A DNA stretch of 6,816 bases. Origin: Nocardioidaceae bacterium (GTDB lineage: Bacteria; Actinomycetota; Actinomycetes; Propionibacteriales; Nocardioidaceae). Shown piece by piece: positions 5,866 through 6,816 of the stretch. The position numbers and the translations under genes are program-made. The stretch spans positions 1-6,816 of the forward strand of contig JACCVA010000255.1 in the NCBI GenBank assembly GCA_013698435.1. Reading direction: 5' to 3'. The stretch's first letter is position 1. The number at the start of each line of letters is the position of its first letter. A model generated the notes under the pieces. The model saw only the letters and a program-made list of their open reading frames with translations, did not search any database and had not been told where the DNA came from.

Positions 5866-6332
5866 TCGACGACCTCGCCGCTCTTGACGCCCAACCACTC
5901 CGCAAGCAGTCGGGCCTGAAGAGCGAACATCTCCCGCTCCTCCTCCGGCTCGGCGTGGTCGTAACCGAGCAGGTGCAGGATTCCGTGGATCGCCAACAGC
6001 GCCAGCTCGTCGTCGACGCTGCGGTGGAACGTCGGCGCCTGCGCGGCGGCGTACTGCGGACACAGCAGCATGTCACCGAGGATGCCCTCGACCTCAGGCT
6101 CGTCATCGCGGGCGGGGCGCAGCTCGTCCATCGGGAACGACAACACGTCGGTAGGACCGGCGTTGCCCATCCACTGCTGGTTGTACTGGGCGATGGTGTC
6201 CTCGTCGACGAAACGCAGGCACAGCTCCGCCCCCGGGTGCACGCGCATCCGTGTCAAGGTGAATCGGGACAATCTGAGGAACGCGGCCGGGTCGAGCTCG
6301 AACCCGGACTCGTTGAGAACCTCGATGCTCAT
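5862..6332 (-). CDS. ybeY: YbeY endoribonuclease / rRNA maturation factor
   Basis: A 156-residue YbeY protein, a zinc-dependent single-strand endoribonuclease needed for 16S rRNA 3' maturation and 70S quality control in the bacteria where it has been studied. The zinc motif is intact in IHGILHLLGYDH, with ligands His116, His120 and His126. The other family signatures are present: TDVLSFPMDE (residues 61-70) and GDMLLCP (86-92). Length is normal for the family. The start is fixed by the ATGA overlap with phoH and by the typical actinobacterial beginning MSIEVLNESG; there is no strong Shine-Dalgarno, consistent with coupling. The gene ends in a second ATGA overlap (5865-5862) with the following membrane-protein gene. 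The residue aligned with the conserved Arg of the E. coli protein appears to be Met55, which I believe is common in actinobacteria. Identification is near certain. Confidence 0.97.
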   Translation of the reverse strand: MSIEVLNESGFELDPAAFLRLSRFTLTRMRVHPGAELCLRFVDEDTIAQYNQQWMGNAGPTDVLSFPMDELRPARDDEPEVEGILGDMLLCPQYAAAQAPTFHRSVDDELALLAIHGILHLLGYDHAEPEEEREMFALQARLLAEWLGVKSGEVVE

Positions 6333-6816
6333 CGCGTGTCGGCCACCGAGGTCGGGCCGGAACTTCGTTCGGCCTCGTAGCTGTCGTAGGCGGCGACGAT
6401 CTTGCCCACCAGCTTGTGGCGCACGACGTCGTTGGCGTTGAGACGGCAGAAGCTGACGTCCTTCATGCCTTCGAGGATGCCCTGCACGACCTTCAGCCCA
6501 CTGTGCGTGCCCCCGGGCAGGTCGACCTGGGTCACGTCTCCAGTCACGACCATCTTGGAGCCGAAACCGAGCCTGGTCAGGAACATCTTCATCTGCTCCG
6601 GCGACGTGTTCTGGGCTTCGTCGAGGATGATGAACGCGTCGTTGAGGCTGCGCCCGCGCATGTACGCCAACGGCGCGACCTCGATGGTGCCGGCGGTGAG
6701 CAGCTTGGGGATCGTGTCGGGGTCGAGCATGTCGTGCAGCGCGTCGTAGAGGGGTCGTAGGTAGGGGTCGATCTTCTCGCTCAGGGTGCCGGGCAGGTAG
6801 CCCAACCGCTCCCCCG
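6329..6816 (-). CDS. phoH: PhoH family ATPase (partial, 5' end beyond the window)
   Basis: This is the C-terminal part (about 161 residues) of a PhoH-like P-loop ATPase, a cytoplasmic protein often encoded beside ybeY and linked to RNA metabolism; its exact activity is poorly defined. The reading frame stays open through the right edge, so the N-terminal half with the Walker A loop is missing from the window. The visible part begins GERLGYLPGTL, a typical PhoH segment in mid-protein, so the TTG at 6805 is an internal Leu codon and not a start. The Walker B region is clear (AFIILDEAQNTSPEQ, with the DEAQ acidic pair), followed by the sensor-like stretch MVVTGDVTQVDLPGG and the family ending FCRLNANDVVRHKLV. 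The TGA stop overlaps the ybeY ATG by four bases (ATGA, 6332-6329), implying coupled translation. Family identification is firm; the cellular role is inferred from the family only. Confidence 0.95.
   Translation of the reverse strand, partial: GERLGYLPGTLSEKIDPYLRPLYDALHDMLDPDTIPKLLTAGTIEVAPLAYMRGRSLNDAFIILDEAQNTSPEQMKMFLTRLGFGSKMVVTGDVTQVDLPGGTHSGLKVVQGILEGMKDVSFCRLNANDVVRHKLVGKIVAAYDSYEAERSSGPTSVADTR

Noticed and set aside
4639..5919. Long plus-strand open frame (426 codons) opposite the CorC-type gene
   Set aside because: It is the antisense shadow of a recognised gene in GC-rich DNA; the translation has no family motif and an unnatural composition rich in Asp, Arg, His and Gln.
4088..6106. 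672-codon minus-strand frame ending in the deaminase-like protein
   Set aside because: Its first 540 or so residues lie out of frame over the CorC-type gene and ybeY and are Arg-rich nonsense; only the last 116 residues are a real protein, so the frame was trimmed to 4438. A true fusion is not indicated.
6162..6172. Loss in YbeY of the Arg conserved in the E. coli protein (Met55 here)
   Set aside because: As far as I recall the mycobacterial protein also has Met here; the zinc triad is intact.

Overview
The window looks like chromosomal DNA from a high-GC actinomycete. The base composition is strongly GC-rich, coding frames have GC-rich third positions, several genes start with GTG, and the gene order phoH - ybeY - CNNM/CorC-type gene - cytidine-deaminase-like gene - era is the familiar actinobacterial one. 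The genus cannot be told from the sequence. Every gene I can support lies on the minus strand, so transcription runs from the right edge to the left.

Right to centre (6816 to 2281) is a tightly packed run. It holds phoH (3' part only, entering from the right edge), ybeY (endoribonuclease / rRNA maturation factor), a DUF21-CBS-CorC membrane protein, a small cytidine-deaminase-fold protein without zinc ligands, an EamA/DMT-family transporter, and the ribosome-assembly GTPase era. Four of the five junctions are 4-nt stop/start overlaps (ATGA, ATGA, GTGA, GTGA), which points to translational coupling. The fifth junction, between the CorC-type gene and the deaminase-like gene, is a 77-nt gap. A 22-bp inverted repeat starts at the CorC stop codon there, and it may separate expression of the first three genes from the last three.

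Left part (2280 to 1): a 182-nt spacer follows era, then a 639-aa translation-factor-like GTPase of the ribosomal-protection tetracycline-resistance family (Otr(A)/Tet(M) type). The spacer is not empty. It holds two small hairpins after era, a weak candidate promoter, and a well-placed AAGGAG Shine-Dalgarno in front of a 36-codon leader reading frame that runs out of frame over the start of the GTPase gene. Two adjacent hairpins lie inside that leader, and the second encloses the only plausible Shine-Dalgarno of the GTPase gene. This resembles an attenuation or translational-coupling leader controlling ribosome protection, and it is the most interesting candidate in the window. Downstream of the GTPase gene the last 178 nt hold a 12-bp hairpin that may be a terminator, and no gene I can support.

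The genes share a ribosome theme: YbeY and Era mature or assemble the 30S subunit, PhoH-type ATPases are usually neighbours of ybeY, and the Otr(A)-like protein acts on the ribosomal A site.
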